A stretch of DNA of 16,607 nt from contig JAIESC010000262.1 of NCBI GenBank assembly GCA_019746355.1, forward strand, positions 1 through 16,607, in the 5' to 3' direction. Every line of letters begins with the position of its first letter. Positions within the stretch are counted from its first letter, which is position 1. The notes under the pieces were generated by a model. It was not told the origin of the DNA. It did no database searches and saw only the letters and a program-made list of their open reading frames with translations. The stretch is from Xanthobacteraceae bacterium (lineage in GTDB: Bacteria > Pseudomonadota > Alphaproteobacteria > Rhizobiales > Xanthobacteraceae). Shown one piece after another: positions 1 to 7,964 of the stretch. Both the position numbers and the translations under genes were made by a program.

Positions 1-150
1 GTAGCCGAGCTTCCTTGCGCCGATGCGCCGGCCGATGTCGCCGAGACGGGCCTGAAATTTCTCCGGCACGTTGCTGCTTCCAGGCGTGTCGGGATCGTGG
101 CCGATCTTGCGCAATTCGACATCGGCCACGTTCAGGATCGGCTTCGGCAT
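1..150 (-). CDS. Cupin-domain protein, N-terminal 50 residues only
   Basis: The gene runs off the left edge; only its first 50 codons are visible. The translation starts MPKPILNVADVELRKIG and reaches RIGARKLGY, which resembles the N-terminus of small bacterial cupin proteins, where an ...LGAQKLGYN-like stretch leads into the metal-binding beta-barrel. The barrel itself, with its His/Glu metal ligands, lies outside the window, so neither metal binding nor substrate can be judged. The ATG at 150 is supported by a good ribosome binding site (GGAAGGAG about 7 nt upstream). It is 65 nt downstream of the orphan kinase remnant at 216-311, which suggests that the cupin gene originally followed the histidine kinase gene directly. 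The family call rests on N-terminal similarity only. Confidence 0.6.
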   Translation of the reverse strand, partial: MPKPILNVADVELRKIGHDPDTPGSSNVPEKFQARLGDIGRRIGARKLGY

Positions 151-215
151 GGGCGGCTCCTTCCGCAGGCAGTACTGAAAAATAGGGCGGACGGAGCCAG
201 TGGCAATGCCACGGC

Positions 216-311
216 CTAGACCGCCACCCGCACGCGGGCGCGCAAACCGCCCAGCGGGCTGGCGTCGAGCGTGATGCCGCCGCCGTGCGAGCGGGCAATG
301 GCGCGCCCGAT
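216..311 (-). pseudogene. Orphan 3' end of an EnvZ-like histidine kinase gene
   Basis: Read on the minus strand this gives 31 codons and a TAG stop, starting IGRAIARSHGGGITLD and ending GGLRARVRVAV. It matches residues 431-461 of the intact kinase at 5065-6450 (IARDIARSHGGEITLD ... GGLRARVRVPV) at 26 of 31 positions; by hand alignment the DNA matches at about 75 of 93 bases with no gaps. The match begins directly after the TAG stop (312-314) of the EpsI-like gene, in the same frame, and ends at the kinase stop. It has no start codon, no ribosome binding site and lacks all catalytic parts of the kinase except the last strands of the ATPase domain. Most differences look like ordinary codon drift, so it descends from a real kinase gene. 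It is probably the displaced native end left by insertion of the exosortase cluster. Confidence 0.85.
216..311. repeat. Direct repeat, left copy (flanks exosortase cluster)
   Basis: Left member of a pair of same-orientation repeats about 4.85 kb apart; the right copy is 5065-5160. Similarity covers the kinase 3' end only and stops sharply at both ends: at the EpsI-like stop codon on one side and at the kinase stop codon on the other. Identity is about 81 % by hand alignment, too low for a recent exact target-site duplication. It fits better with an incoming segment that carried its own homologous kinase end. Confidence 0.75.
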
Positions 312-857
312 CTAGTCCTGCTCCGCGATCACATACGACCACCAGGGCCCGGCGCTCGCGCCGGACAGCGCATTCCAATACCAAGCCGAGACGTCGGGCC
401 AGCTCCCGCCGTGGCTGTCGTGGATCACTTCGCACGCGGTGACGTCGTTGCCGGCGCGGTTCGCGCGGAAGCAGCCCATCGGCGCGCCGGCCGCGTCGCG
501 CTTCACCGCGACCGGCTTCACGCTGAAGCCGGCGCCGCGGAAGCAATCGGCCGAGGGATGCAGGAGCCGCGTCGGCGCGCTGACAAACCGGATGATGATC
601 TCGCGGCGGCCGTCAGAGAAACGGCCGACCTTGCCGGGAAAGCCCTTCACGAAGCCCGCTTCGCGATCGGTCAATGGCAATGGCGTGAGCGGATGACCTT
701 CGTATTGAGTGGGCCAGCCCGGAAAGTCTTTCTCTGCGAGCGGCGCCTGCTTGCGCGCCGTGCCGACGAACGGCGCAAGACCTGTCACGAGGACTGCGGC
801 CAGGAACGCCACGGTGTCGAGCCGTAAACTCATCGCATCCAATCCTATCGCGCCCAT
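312..857 (-). CDS. EpsI-like exosortase-associated protein
   Basis: A 181-residue protein with one N-terminal membrane segment (about 14-31, TVAFLAAVLVTGLAPFV) and a periplasmic remainder. The stretch LLHPSADCFRGAGFSV (98-113) resembles the His-x-Pro ... Cys ... Gly signature of EpsI / DUF3485 proteins, which are found beside or fused to exosortases and are thought to help with processing or export. Further Cys residues (129, 142) and an aromatic-rich end (SAWYWNALSG ... PWWSYV) are present. The ATG at 857 has a strong ribosome binding site (GAAGGA, spacing 5-6) and overlaps the exosortase gene by 13 nt, so translation is probably coupled; an internal ATG at 833 is possible. The stop codon sits exactly at the junction with the kinase remnant, so the C-terminus may have been shortened or set by the recombination event. 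Family call is by motif and context. Confidence 0.72.
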   Translation of the reverse strand: MGAIGLDAMSLRLDTVAFLAAVLVTGLAPFVGTARKQAPLAEKDFPGWPTQYEGHPLTPLPLTDREAGFVKGFPGKVGRFSDGRREIIIRFVSAPTRLLHPSADCFRGAGFSVKPVAVKRDAAGAPMGCFRANRAGNDVTACEVIHDSHGGSWPDVSAWYWNALSGASAGPWWSYVIAEQD

Positions 858-1645
858 GCGAATCCTTCCCCCTCGCGCAGCCTGCGCAGCAGCCACAGGA
901 TCATTGCGGCCGCCAGCAGGAAGGCGGCGATACCGATGGCCTCGTGCCACCAGGCGGCGGCCCACGGTATGAATCCGGCTTCCAGGTAAAACAGGCTTGA
1001 GGTCCGCAGCACGTTGGCTGCGACAACGGCCAAGACCGACAGCAGCACCGCAATGACGACTTGCAGCGCACGCAGCCGGAACAGCACGCAGCCCATCAGC
1101 GACAGCATCAAACCAGCCCACAACATGTTGACCCCGCTGCAAGCGGCGTCGATCTGGATCATCTCGTTGCGCCAGATGAGGAACGTCCCCTGCCGTTCGA
1201 CCAGAAAGCCGTGCTGTTGCAGCAACGCGACCGTGATCGCAGCGGACATCACACGCAACGGACAACCCAGTACGAATTGCAGCGAGGGCAGCACCGGCAG
1301 CGCAAGCGCGACCAGTCCCCAGAACGCGATCGGCGGCTTCTCCCGGAACACCGCGACGTGAAACACAAAGAACGTCGCAGCGATCGCAATAGCCGCGCGG
1401 CCGATCGACGGCAGGACGAAGCAGCTTGCGGCATGGACCAGCAGCAATGCCGTGATCGTCCAGAGCGGCATGGAATGCGGCGCATCAGGCTGACGGCGGC
1501 GGGCCCGGCCCAGCGCGCCCAGATACACCACCGTCAATCCCAGCGCCGCGGCCTCTTCGGGTGAACTGCCGACGCGCTCCAGATACCAGCGCCAGGACTG
1601 CCAAGTGGCGGCCAGCACCAGCGCTGCGGCGACCAGCGGATGCAT
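845..1645 (-). CDS. xrt: Exosortase (transpeptidase-like membrane protease)
   Basis: A 266-residue, very hydrophobic protein with roughly eight membrane segments. It carries the three hallmark sites of the exosortase/archaeosortase family: the catalytic Cys in IDAACSGVNML (C169), the Arg in NVLRTS (R214) and the His in WWHEAIG (H234). Exosortases recognise PEP-CTERM type C-terminal signals at the cytoplasmic membrane, cleave them and are thought to attach the protein to an extracellular anchor. Its ATG at 1645 shares one base with the TGA of the VIT-domain gene upstream (TGATG), and its 3' end overlaps the EpsI-like gene, so the genes form one coupled unit. The only candidate substrate in the window is that VIT-domain neighbour. 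No exopolysaccharide genes are present, unlike many XrtA loci. I cannot assign the Xrt subclass by eye; dedicated one-substrate types such as XrtN, XrtK or XrtT are the natural comparisons. Confidence 0.93.
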   Translation of the reverse strand: MHPLVAAALVLAATWQSWRWYLERVGSSPEEAAALGLTVVYLGALGRARRRQPDAPHSMPLWTITALLLVHAASCFVLPSIGRAAIAIAATFFVFHVAVFREKPPIAFWGLVALALPVLPSLQFVLGCPLRVMSAAITVALLQQHGFLVERQGTFLIWRNEMIQIDAACSGVNMLWAGLMLSLMGCVLFRLRALQVVIAVLLSVLAVVAANVLRTSSLFYLEAGFIPWAAAWWHEAIGIAAFLLAAAMILWLLRRLREGEGFAWAR

Positions 1646-4083
1646 CACGCCGCTGCCATGATCTGGCGCCGCTGGCGCCATGCGAGCCAGAGCAGCGCCA
1701 CGCAGGCGATCAGCGCCAGCGCCCATTCGTGCGGCTCCGGCACGGTCGGCACCGTGCCCTTCTCCGCCGGAGTCAGACGGCTTTCGTCGTATTGCTGCTT
1801 GGTCTCGAGCACGACCGCGCCGCTGACCGGCGTGACCAGTCGATACTTCGACGCCAACGTCACCGCCCGGTCGCGATTCGCGGACGGATTGCTCCGCATC
1901 AGATCGAGCACGCGGTCGTTGGCCCACAGGCGCGCGATGTGATCGGAGCCTTTGGGCAGATTGTCTGGCGCAATATCGGCGCTGCGCTGGACCGACAGCG
2001 CCGATGTTTCCTTCGACAGGCCGGCGAAGAATCTGGCGAGATCGATCTGCAGCGATGCGGTCTTCGGCAGCGACTGCGCGCTCCATGCCCAGGACATGTC
2101 CGGCAACAGCTCGTTCGGCCCGGGCTCAACGCCGTAGAGCACCAGCCTGGGCAACCGTGACAGGCGCGTGGCCGCCTGCTCCAGGCGGTCACTGCTGCCG
2201 CGGAAGATCACCGGCTGCGGGCCGTGAACCCAGAGCAGGGTGGCATCGTGCTCGGCTTCCAGCGCGATCAGCGCGTTGGCCAGCGCCGGCGCATTGTCCT
2301 GTCCACCCTCGCGGGGCGTCGAGCGGATGAGTTTCACGATGGTCTGCTTGTGCGCCTCCGACCACGGCGCCGGCGCGATCTGCTGCACCGGGTCGGTGGC
2401 GATGATAGCGCCGACCTTGAGTCCCTGCGGAATGGCATCCAGCGCCTTGACAAGTTGCAGCGTGGTGCCTGCGAGCCGCGCCGAGCCGTCGACCACCAGC
2501 ATCAGCGTCGCTGGGGCCGCTTGACCGCCGCGCACGATGCTCTGCACCACCGGGTCATTCTCTCCGATCCGCGCCATGACGCGGCCGACGTCCGGATTGC
2601 GCTCGACCGTGATGACCGGCCGCGCGATCGAAAGGTCGTTGTCGCCGATTGCGCCCGAGATGCGGAACGGCTTCGATCCATCGCGTTCAACCGCCAGCTT
2701 TCCGGCCGATACCGCGAGCTGCCGTTTGCTCTCGATCCAGACATTGTGCCGCACATCATCCGTGAACGAGAAATTGCGGTCGATGATTGACGGCAGAACC
2801 AGCCGGGCCTGGCCCGGTTCGACGACGTCGAGCGGCGCCGTGATGCCGAGCTTGAACTTGATGGTGCCGCCGTCGCGCGGCACCGGAAAGGCCTGCGCCA
2901 GCACGCGGTCGGCGCCCCTGGTGGTGACAAGGAGCGGATCGCGACGCTGCTGGACCGCGACCCGCTGATAGGCGGCGCGAACTGCGCCGCGCCCGCCATA
3001 GGCCGCCTCGCGCTCCTCGCCGTTGACCCAGAGCGTCGCGCGCGACACCACGCCACGCGGCGGCAGCGCGAATTGCAGACGCGCCTCGCGATCCATCACG
3101 TCGGTGTTGCGGAACTCGACGGTCCATTCGAGATAGGCCACGGCGTCGTCGCCGTTCACCGAGCCGTCGAGCCGCGACGCCACCATGCTGAGGCCGTTCA
3201 GCCGGCCGCCTACCTGGGTGCCGCCGTGGTCGTTGTCGAAGCGGGCGGCGCCGAAGCGAATCGCATTGCGCGGATCGAACGGCGCGGGCTTCGCGTTGAA
3301 CGGCTCGCCGTGCAGCCGGTAATAAATCTCGCGCGCACCCGCCGACGGCAGCGATACGGTCCGCCGCGGGCGAAAATCGAATGTGTTCTCGAACGCGAAC
3401 AGAGCACCGAGCAGCCCGGTCTGCTGGCCGGTCATGCCGTAGCAGAGCCGCAGCAGCAGATCGTCGTCGCCGAAGGTTCGCAGCAGCGCAAGCCCGCGCT
3501 CGCGTTGCGCCGGCGTGTCGCTCGTGGCCCATTGGATGCCGAGCCGGGTCGCCGCGCCGGGCGCGTCGAGCAGCAGCGTCAGCGCGATACCGGCCGCGAT
3601 ACCGCCGAGCAGCGGCTTGGCCATGGACTGATCCTTGTAGCGCGCGCGGAGCGCGCTCATGAGCTTGAGGGCGCCGGCCAAGGCCGCGAACGGCGCGAGC
3701 GGCAGCAGCCCCACTGCGACCACGACACCGATGATTGCGAGCGGCACCAGCGGCAGGAACAGCAGCGCATAGAAGCCGCCGATCGCGATCGCGCAGCCAA
3801 TCATGAACACCAGCCATCGCGCGTTGCGCGCCTCTACGTCCTGAAGATGCGACCAGACCAGCAGATTGGTGACCGGGACGAAGCACACCGCGAAGACATG
3901 GCCCCAGGTCGGCATGGGATCGAAGAACGCCGACGCGCACATACGCGAAAAGAGCTCCAGCAGCACCACGGCGATCGGATAGGCAAAGCTCAGGGCAAAC
4001 AGCCACGCGCCGGGAATGCGGGCGGGCGGCACCTTCACCGGCTCGAACGTCACGCCGTCCATGTCGGGTTGGCGATTGCTCAT
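1645..4083 (-). CDS. VIT-domain membrane protein with PEP-CTERM-like sorting signal
   Basis: An 812-residue protein. Residues about 24-175 hold five or six membrane segments. Residues about 295-420 look like a VIT domain (vault / inter-alpha-trypsin type: EWTVEFRNTD, REARLQFALPP, AYQRV, AQAFPVP, IKFKLGI). Residues about 522-660 resemble a VWA fold (PATLMLVVDGSARLAG), but the metal site is incomplete: DGSAR instead of DxSxS. A segment typical of the end of VIT/VWA proteins, ASKYRLVTPVSGAVVLE, lies at 744-760. The C-terminus is VPEPHEWAL (781-789), a hydrophobic stretch to about 802, then RQRR, which is the tripartite PEP-CTERM layout expected of an exosortase substrate. The ATG at 4083 has an AAGGAGG ribosome binding site. 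It overlaps the exosortase gene by one base and follows the uppS-like gene by 40 nt. Similar polytopic VIT proteins accompany exosortases in Bacteroidetes (XrtN system, MSEP-CTERM); that comparison is from memory. Confidence 0.85.
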   Translation of the reverse strand: MSNRQPDMDGVTFEPVKVPPARIPGAWLFALSFAYPIAVVLLELFSRMCASAFFDPMPTWGHVFAVCFVPVTNLLVWSHLQDVEARNARWLVFMIGCAIAIGGFYALLFLPLVPLAIIGVVVAVGLLPLAPFAALAGALKLMSALRARYKDQSMAKPLLGGIAAGIALTLLLDAPGAATRLGIQWATSDTPAQRERGLALLRTFGDDDLLLRLCYGMTGQQTGLLGALFAFENTFDFRPRRTVSLPSAGAREIYYRLHGEPFNAKPAPFDPRNAIRFGAARFDNDHGGTQVGGRLNGLSMVASRLDGSVNGDDAVAYLEWTVEFRNTDVMDREARLQFALPPRGVVSRATLWVNGEEREAAYGGRGAVRAAYQRVAVQQRRDPLLVTTRGADRVLAQAFPVPRDGGTIKFKLGITAPLDVVEPGQARLVLPSIIDRNFSFTDDVRHNVWIESKRQLAVSAGKLAVERDGSKPFRISGAIGDNDLSIARPVITVERNPDVGRVMARIGENDPVVQSIVRGGQAAPATLMLVVDGSARLAGTTLQLVKALDAIPQGLKVGAIIATDPVQQIAPAPWSEAHKQTIVKLIRSTPREGGQDNAPALANALIALEAEHDATLLWVHGPQPVIFRGSSDRLEQAATRLSRLPRLVLYGVEPGPNELLPDMSWAWSAQSLPKTASLQIDLARFFAGLSKETSALSVQRSADIAPDNLPKGSDHIARLWANDRVLDLMRSNPSANRDRAVTLASKYRLVTPVSGAVVLETKQQYDESRLTPAEKGTVPTVPEPHEWALALIACVALLWLAWRQRRQIMAAA

Positions 4084-4099
4084 CGGGCCCCTCCTTCGT
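4081..4099 (-). promoter_or_regulatory. Strong ribosome binding site deciding VIT-protein start
   Basis: Just upstream of the ATG at 4083 the minus strand reads GAAGGAGGGGCCC. This near-perfect anti-16S match at good spacing selects this start over the upstream in-frame extension, which runs through the end of the uppS-like gene and has no comparable signal. Confidence 0.8.
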
Positions 4100-4123
4100 G
4101 CGGACAACAATCGTCGGGTGCCG

Positions 4124-4858
<735 letters not shown>

Positions 4859-4944
4859 AAAGTATCCATGCAAAAAAATTCACGCCGTGGAATCTCGGCG
4901 ATGTCGGCCTGCGCCCGCGCCGGGTCCTCATCGCTCTCTCGATA

Positions 4945-4961
4945 ACTTTACAATGCAAAGT
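4945..4961. promoter_or_regulatory. Operator-like 17-bp dyad, site 2
   Basis: ACTTTACAATGCAAAGT, with 5-bp outer arms identical to site 1. It abuts site 3 with no gap, and the junction covers the predicted -10 element of the uppS-like promoter. Confidence 0.6.
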
Positions 4962-4985
4962 ACACTGCGTTGTAAATTTTCGCAA
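4957..4985 (-). promoter_or_regulatory. Predicted sigma70-type promoter of the exosortase operon
   Basis: On the minus strand TTGCGA (4985-4980) and TACTTT (4962-4957) are separated by 17 nt, a reasonable -35/-10 pair in the largest gap before the uppS-like gene. Transcription would begin near 4950, giving a leader of about 90 nt. Operator-like sites 2 and 3 cover the spacer and the -10. The alternative pair TTTACA / TTGTAA, also with 17-nt spacing, falls within the same dyads. Confidence 0.45.
4962..4978. promoter_or_regulatory. Operator-like 17-bp dyad, site 3 (degenerate)
   Basis: On the minus strand this reads AATTTACAACGCAGTGT, matching site 2 at 13 of 17 positions. Together sites 2 and 3 also form a larger imperfect palindrome with TTTACAA / TTGTAAA at its outer ends (4947-4976). 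It lies between the predicted -35 and -10. Confidence 0.45.
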
Positions 4986-5064
4986 CGGCTTTTTCAGGGC
5001 GGCGGCGCGGAATGGTTAGCGTCTTGTGATCCAGACTTACGAGGCTGAGAGCTGACGCCGGCCG

Positions 5065-5160
5065 TTACACCGGCACCCGCACCCTTGCGCGCAAGCCGCC
5101 GAGCGGGCTCGTATCGAGCGTGATCTCGCCGCCGTGCGAGCGCGCGATATCGCGGGCGAT
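5065..5160. repeat. Direct repeat, right copy (3' end of intact kinase gene)
   Basis: The last 31 codons and stop of the histidine kinase gene, repeated in the same orientation at 216-311. Sequence on the outer side of the stop codon (below 5065 here, below 216 there) shows no obvious similarity, so the repeat is confined to the gene end. Confidence 0.75.
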
Positions 5161-6450
5161 GGCGAGCCCCAGGCCGGTGCCGCCCTCGTCCTGGTTGCGC
5201 GCATCGTCGAGCCGCAGGAACGGCTTGAACACGTCCTCGCGCAGGTGCGTCGGAATGCCCGGGCCGTCGTCGTCCACCGTCACCGAAAGATAGCGATGAT
5301 CGCGATGTCCGGTGATGTCGATGGTGTCGGCAAAGCGCGCCGCGTTCGAGACGAGGTTGGCGAGGCAGCGCTTGAACGCCGCGGGCTTCACCGTGACGAT
5401 CGGATAGCCGTGGAACGTCACGTTGGTCTGGTGGCCGTTGCGCTCGGCGTCGGTCTTCAGCTCGTTGAGGAACTCGGCCATGTCGGTCGGTTCGGCCTGC
5501 TCGCCGGTGTCGCCGCGGGCGAACGCGAGATAGGCCTCGAGCATGCGGCCCATCTCGTCGACGTCCTTCTTCATCGCCTCGATCTCGGGACTGTCGCCGA
5601 GCAGCGCCAGCTCGAGCTTGAAGCGGGTGAGGATGGTGCGCAGGTCGTGCGAGACGCCGGCGAGCATCGCGGTGCGCTGCTCGATCGCACGCTCGATGCG
5701 CTGCTTCATCTCGATGAAGGCCTGCGCCGCCTGCCGCACCTCGCGCGCGCCGCGCGGCTTGAACTCGGGCGCATCCCGCCCCTTGCCGAAGCTCTCGGCG
5801 GCGTCGGCGAGGCGCAGGATCGGCCGGATCTGGTTGCGCAGGAAGCCGATGGCGACCGCAAGCAGCACCAGCGAGGTGCCGACCATCCAGAGCAGGAAGA
5901 TTTCGGAGTTCGAGGCGTAGGCCGCGCTGCGCCGCGCGAACACGCGCATCACCGCGTTGTCGAGCTGGATGCGGATTTCGACCAGGTTCGAGCGGCCGAC
6001 GGTGTCGATCCAGAACGGCCGGCCGATCCGGCGCAACTCCCGCGACAGCGCCTGATCGAGCAGCGAGAAGAACGGCTTCGGTCCCGGCGGCGGCATGTCG
6101 GCGAGCGGCAGGAAATCCACCACCAGACCCATGCGGTCCTGCGCGATCTTCTTCAGCCGCGCATTGTCGGGCTCCTGCGGATAGAACCGGACCATGTCGA
6201 CCAGCGAGGCGACGTCGCCGACCACCGCGGCCGACAGGTTGCGCGTCACCAGGTTCCAGTGCCGCTCCATGAACACGAACGCGACCACCGACTGCAGGAT
6301 CACCATCGGCGCGATGATGATCAGCAGCGCGCGGGCATAGAGGCCCTTCGGCAGCCAGGCCTTGAACCAGATGTTGAAGCGGTCCCAGTCCTGGGACACG
6401 CGCGACGCCGCCGAACGCAGACGCGCCAGGCCGACGTCGAGGCTGGTCAT
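5065..6450 (-). CDS. EnvZ-type membrane sensor histidine kinase
   Basis: A 461-residue kinase. There are two membrane segments (about 40-60 and 184-204) around a periplasmic sensor region of about 120 residues, then a HAMP linker (RNQIRPILRLADAAESFG). The H-box AGVSHDLRTILTRFKLE has the phospho-accepting His at 268. The ATPase domain shows the N-box (NLVSNAARFA), the G1 box DDDGPGIP (393-400) and the G2 box GGTGLGLAIARDIARSHGG (423-441). It autophosphorylates and passes phosphate to the regulator encoded just upstream; the ATG overlaps that gene's stop (ATGA), so the two are coupled. The overall form matches EnvZ, but the signal is unknown. The H-box has Ile where Pro is usual five residues after the His. 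Its last 31 codons are duplicated at 216-311, so the present C-terminus may have come in with the exosortase cluster. Confidence 0.93.
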   Translation of the reverse strand: MTSLDVGLARLRSAASRVSQDWDRFNIWFKAWLPKGLYARALLIIIAPMVILQSVVAFVFMERHWNLVTRNLSAAVVGDVASLVDMVRFYPQEPDNARLKKIAQDRMGLVVDFLPLADMPPPGPKPFFSLLDQALSRELRRIGRPFWIDTVGRSNLVEIRIQLDNAVMRVFARRSAAYASNSEIFLLWMVGTSLVLLAVAIGFLRNQIRPILRLADAAESFGKGRDAPEFKPRGAREVRQAAQAFIEMKQRIERAIEQRTAMLAGVSHDLRTILTRFKLELALLGDSPEIEAMKKDVDEMGRMLEAYLAFARGDTGEQAEPTDMAEFLNELKTDAERNGHQTNVTFHGYPIVTVKPAAFKRCLANLVSNAARFADTIDITGHRDHRYLSVTVDDDGPGIPTHLREDVFKPFLRLDDARNQDEGGTGLGLAIARDIARSHGGEITLDTSPLGGLRARVRVPV

Positions 6451-7160
6451 GGCGAGGCCACCAGCCGGTAGCCGATGCCGCGCACGGTCTGCACGAACAG
6501 CGGGTTGGTCGGATCGTTCTCGATCTTGCGGCGCAGCCGGTTGACCTGCACGTCGACGGCGCGCTCGTTGACGGTGCCGTCGCCGCCGGCCAACGCCGCG
6601 CGCGGCACCGTCTCGCCCGGCGTCGCGGCGAGCACTGCCAGCATCTCGCGCTCGCGATCGGTGAGGCGGATGGCCTCCTCGCCGCGACGCAGCTCGGCGC
6701 GGCCGATATGGAACACGAACGGTCCGAACCGCAGCGACTCGGGCGGCGGCGCCGCCGCAGGCTTGGCGCGCTTGAGGATGTTGGCGATGCGAAGCGACAG
6801 CTCGCGCGGCTCGAACGGCTTGGCCACATAGTCGTCGGCGCCGATCTCGAGGCCGGTGATGCGGCTCTCGGCGGCGTCGCGCGCGGTCAGCATCAGGATC
6901 GGCACGCCCGAGGTTCTGCGGATGTCCTTTGCGAACTCGAAGCCGGTTTCGCCCGGCATCATCACGTCGAGGATCAGGAGATCGAAGCTCAAGCTCGACA
7001 GCTTGGCCCGCGCCATCGCCGCGCTGTCGGCGGTGCTGATGCGGTAGCCCTCGGTCGAGAGAAAGCGCGACAGGAGGTCGCGGATGCGGCGGTCGTCGTC
7101 GACCACCAGAAGATGCGGCGCATCGTCGGCAGGCGGAATCGGAACCGGAACCGCGGCCAT
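6447..7160 (-). CDS. OmpR-family response regulator
   Basis: A 237-residue two-domain regulator. The receiver domain (about 17-130) shows the acidic pocket (VVDDD, 19-23), the phospho-accepting Asp in LLILDVMMPG (D65), T92 and the conserved Lys in YVAKPFEPREL (K114). The C-terminal winged helix (about 140-235) ends in the family signature RAVDVQVNRLRRKIENDP ... VRGIGYRL. It is the DNA-binding partner of the kinase whose start overlaps its stop codon. The ATG at 7160 follows AGAGGGG at a spacing of about 6 nt; a GTG/ATG-like extension to 7181 lacks support. It lies 21 nt after the marR-like gene, so the three probably share a transcript. Target genes cannot be read from the sequence. Confidence 0.94.
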   Translation of the reverse strand: MAAVPVPIPPADDAPHLLVVDDDRRIRDLLSRFLSTEGYRISTADSAAMARAKLSSLSFDLLILDVMMPGETGFEFAKDIRRTSGVPILMLTARDAAESRITGLEIGADDYVAKPFEPRELSLRIANILKRAKPAAAPPPESLRFGPFVFHIGRAELRRGEEAIRLTDREREMLAVLAATPGETVPRAALAGGDGTVNERAVDVQVNRLRRKIENDPTNPLFVQTVRGIGYRLVASP

Positions 7161-7181
7161 CGTCACCCCTCTTGGCACCAT

Positions 7182-7730
7182 CTACGTTCGCGGCCGCCGG
7201 GCCCGGTCGGCGCGGGCGATCAGCTTCTGCACGCCCTCGCGACCGTCGGCATCGATCATGGCGACGAGAAAGCGCCGCGCCGCCTCGTGCGCGTTGGGGC
7301 CGATCTCGGCGAGCGCGCGCGCGATCCGCTCGGTCTGCAGGCCTGCAAGCTTCATGGCCAGTTGTTCGCCCTTCGTCGTGACGAAAAGGAGGCGCTGGCG
7401 GCGATCGTTCTCGCCTTCCTTCTGGATCACATAGCCCTCGTCGACGAGCTGCTTGAGCACCCGGCCGAGCGACTGCTTGGTGATCTTCAGGACATCCAGC
7501 AGGTCCGCGACCTTCATGCCCGGATGGCGGTTGACGAAGTGCAGCACCCGGTGGTGCGCCCGGCCGAAGTTGAACTTGGCCAGAACATCGTCCGGATCGC
7601 TGACGAAATCGCGGTAGGCGAAGAACAGAAGCTCGATGATGTCCCAGATCGGCTCGGCCGAGGACGGCTTCTGGCCGGCTTCACCCGCCGCAGCGCGGTC
7701 CGAAAGGCTGGAAAAATTTATGTCAGCCAT
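7182..7730 (-). CDS. MarR-family transcriptional regulator
   Basis: A 182-residue winged-helix protein. After an acidic N-terminal stretch, residues about 55-130 show the MarR DNA-binding core: FGRAHHRVLHFVNRHPGMKVADLLDVLKITKQSLGRVLKQLVDEGYV, followed by the wing KEGENDRRQRLLFVTTKGEQL. Such proteins are usually dimeric repressors released by small aromatic or anionic ligands; the ligand here is unknown. It is divergent from the ilvE-like gene and heads the operon with the response regulator and kinase, so it may control both directions. No clear ribosome binding site precedes the ATG at 7730, and a palindrome (7720-7738) covers this start, pointing to autoregulation and possibly a very short leader. 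Confidence 0.92.
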   Translation of the reverse strand: MADINFSSLSDRAAAGEAGQKPSSAEPIWDIIELLFFAYRDFVSDPDDVLAKFNFGRAHHRVLHFVNRHPGMKVADLLDVLKITKQSLGRVLKQLVDEGYVIQKEGENDRRQRLLFVTTKGEQLAMKLAGLQTERIARALAEIGPNAHEAARRFLVAMIDADGREGVQKLIARADRARRPRT

Positions 7731-7738
7731 GTTGACAT
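7720..7738. promoter_or_regulatory. Candidate MarR operator over the marR start codon
   Basis: ATGTCAGCCATGTTGACAT has perfect 6-bp arms (ATGTCA / TGACAT) around a 7-bp centre, extended imperfectly by flanking A/T. Symmetry and length suit a MarR dimer, and the position over the gene's own ATG suggests autorepression. Binding is inferred from symmetry and context only. Confidence 0.5.
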
Positions 7739-7964
7739 ATTTCGGTTTTATTGTTACCCAAAGTCGCGCCTTGACGAAAGGATCGTACCGGCAGTCCGGG
7801 TTTCGATGGTCGACATTGAACCGGCCCGGGAAGCGCGCTCTGATGGTCCGGCCCGCAACATATCGACAGACGGGCCGCGACGCAAAAGCGGCATGTGGCC
7901 GCGAAGTCCGGCGGTGAGGTTCAAAAAGCCGCCCGTTGCTGATGCCTTTTTGGAGGAAAATGCC
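7739..7964. other. Divergent intergenic region, marR / ilvE-like
   Basis: About 230 bases between two divergent starts. The marR-proximal 30 bases are A/T-rich; TTGACG at about 7771 could be a -35 for the plus strand, but no convincing -10 follows. GGAGG at 7952-7956 is the ribosome binding site of the ilvE-like gene. I see no small gene or stable hairpin that I can defend. Confidence 0.4.

Noticed and set aside
5134..6471. Plus-strand open frame opposite the histidine kinase
   Set aside because: It is the antisense shadow of a gene with complete kinase motifs; the translation is rich in His, Arg, Asp and Glu without any fold signature.
6708..7964. Upstream in-frame extension of the ilvE-like gene (715-codon frame)
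   Set aside because: The part before 7965 is antisense to the response regulator and marR genes and has no family similarity; the ATG at 7965 has a clear ribosome binding site and matches the family N-terminus.
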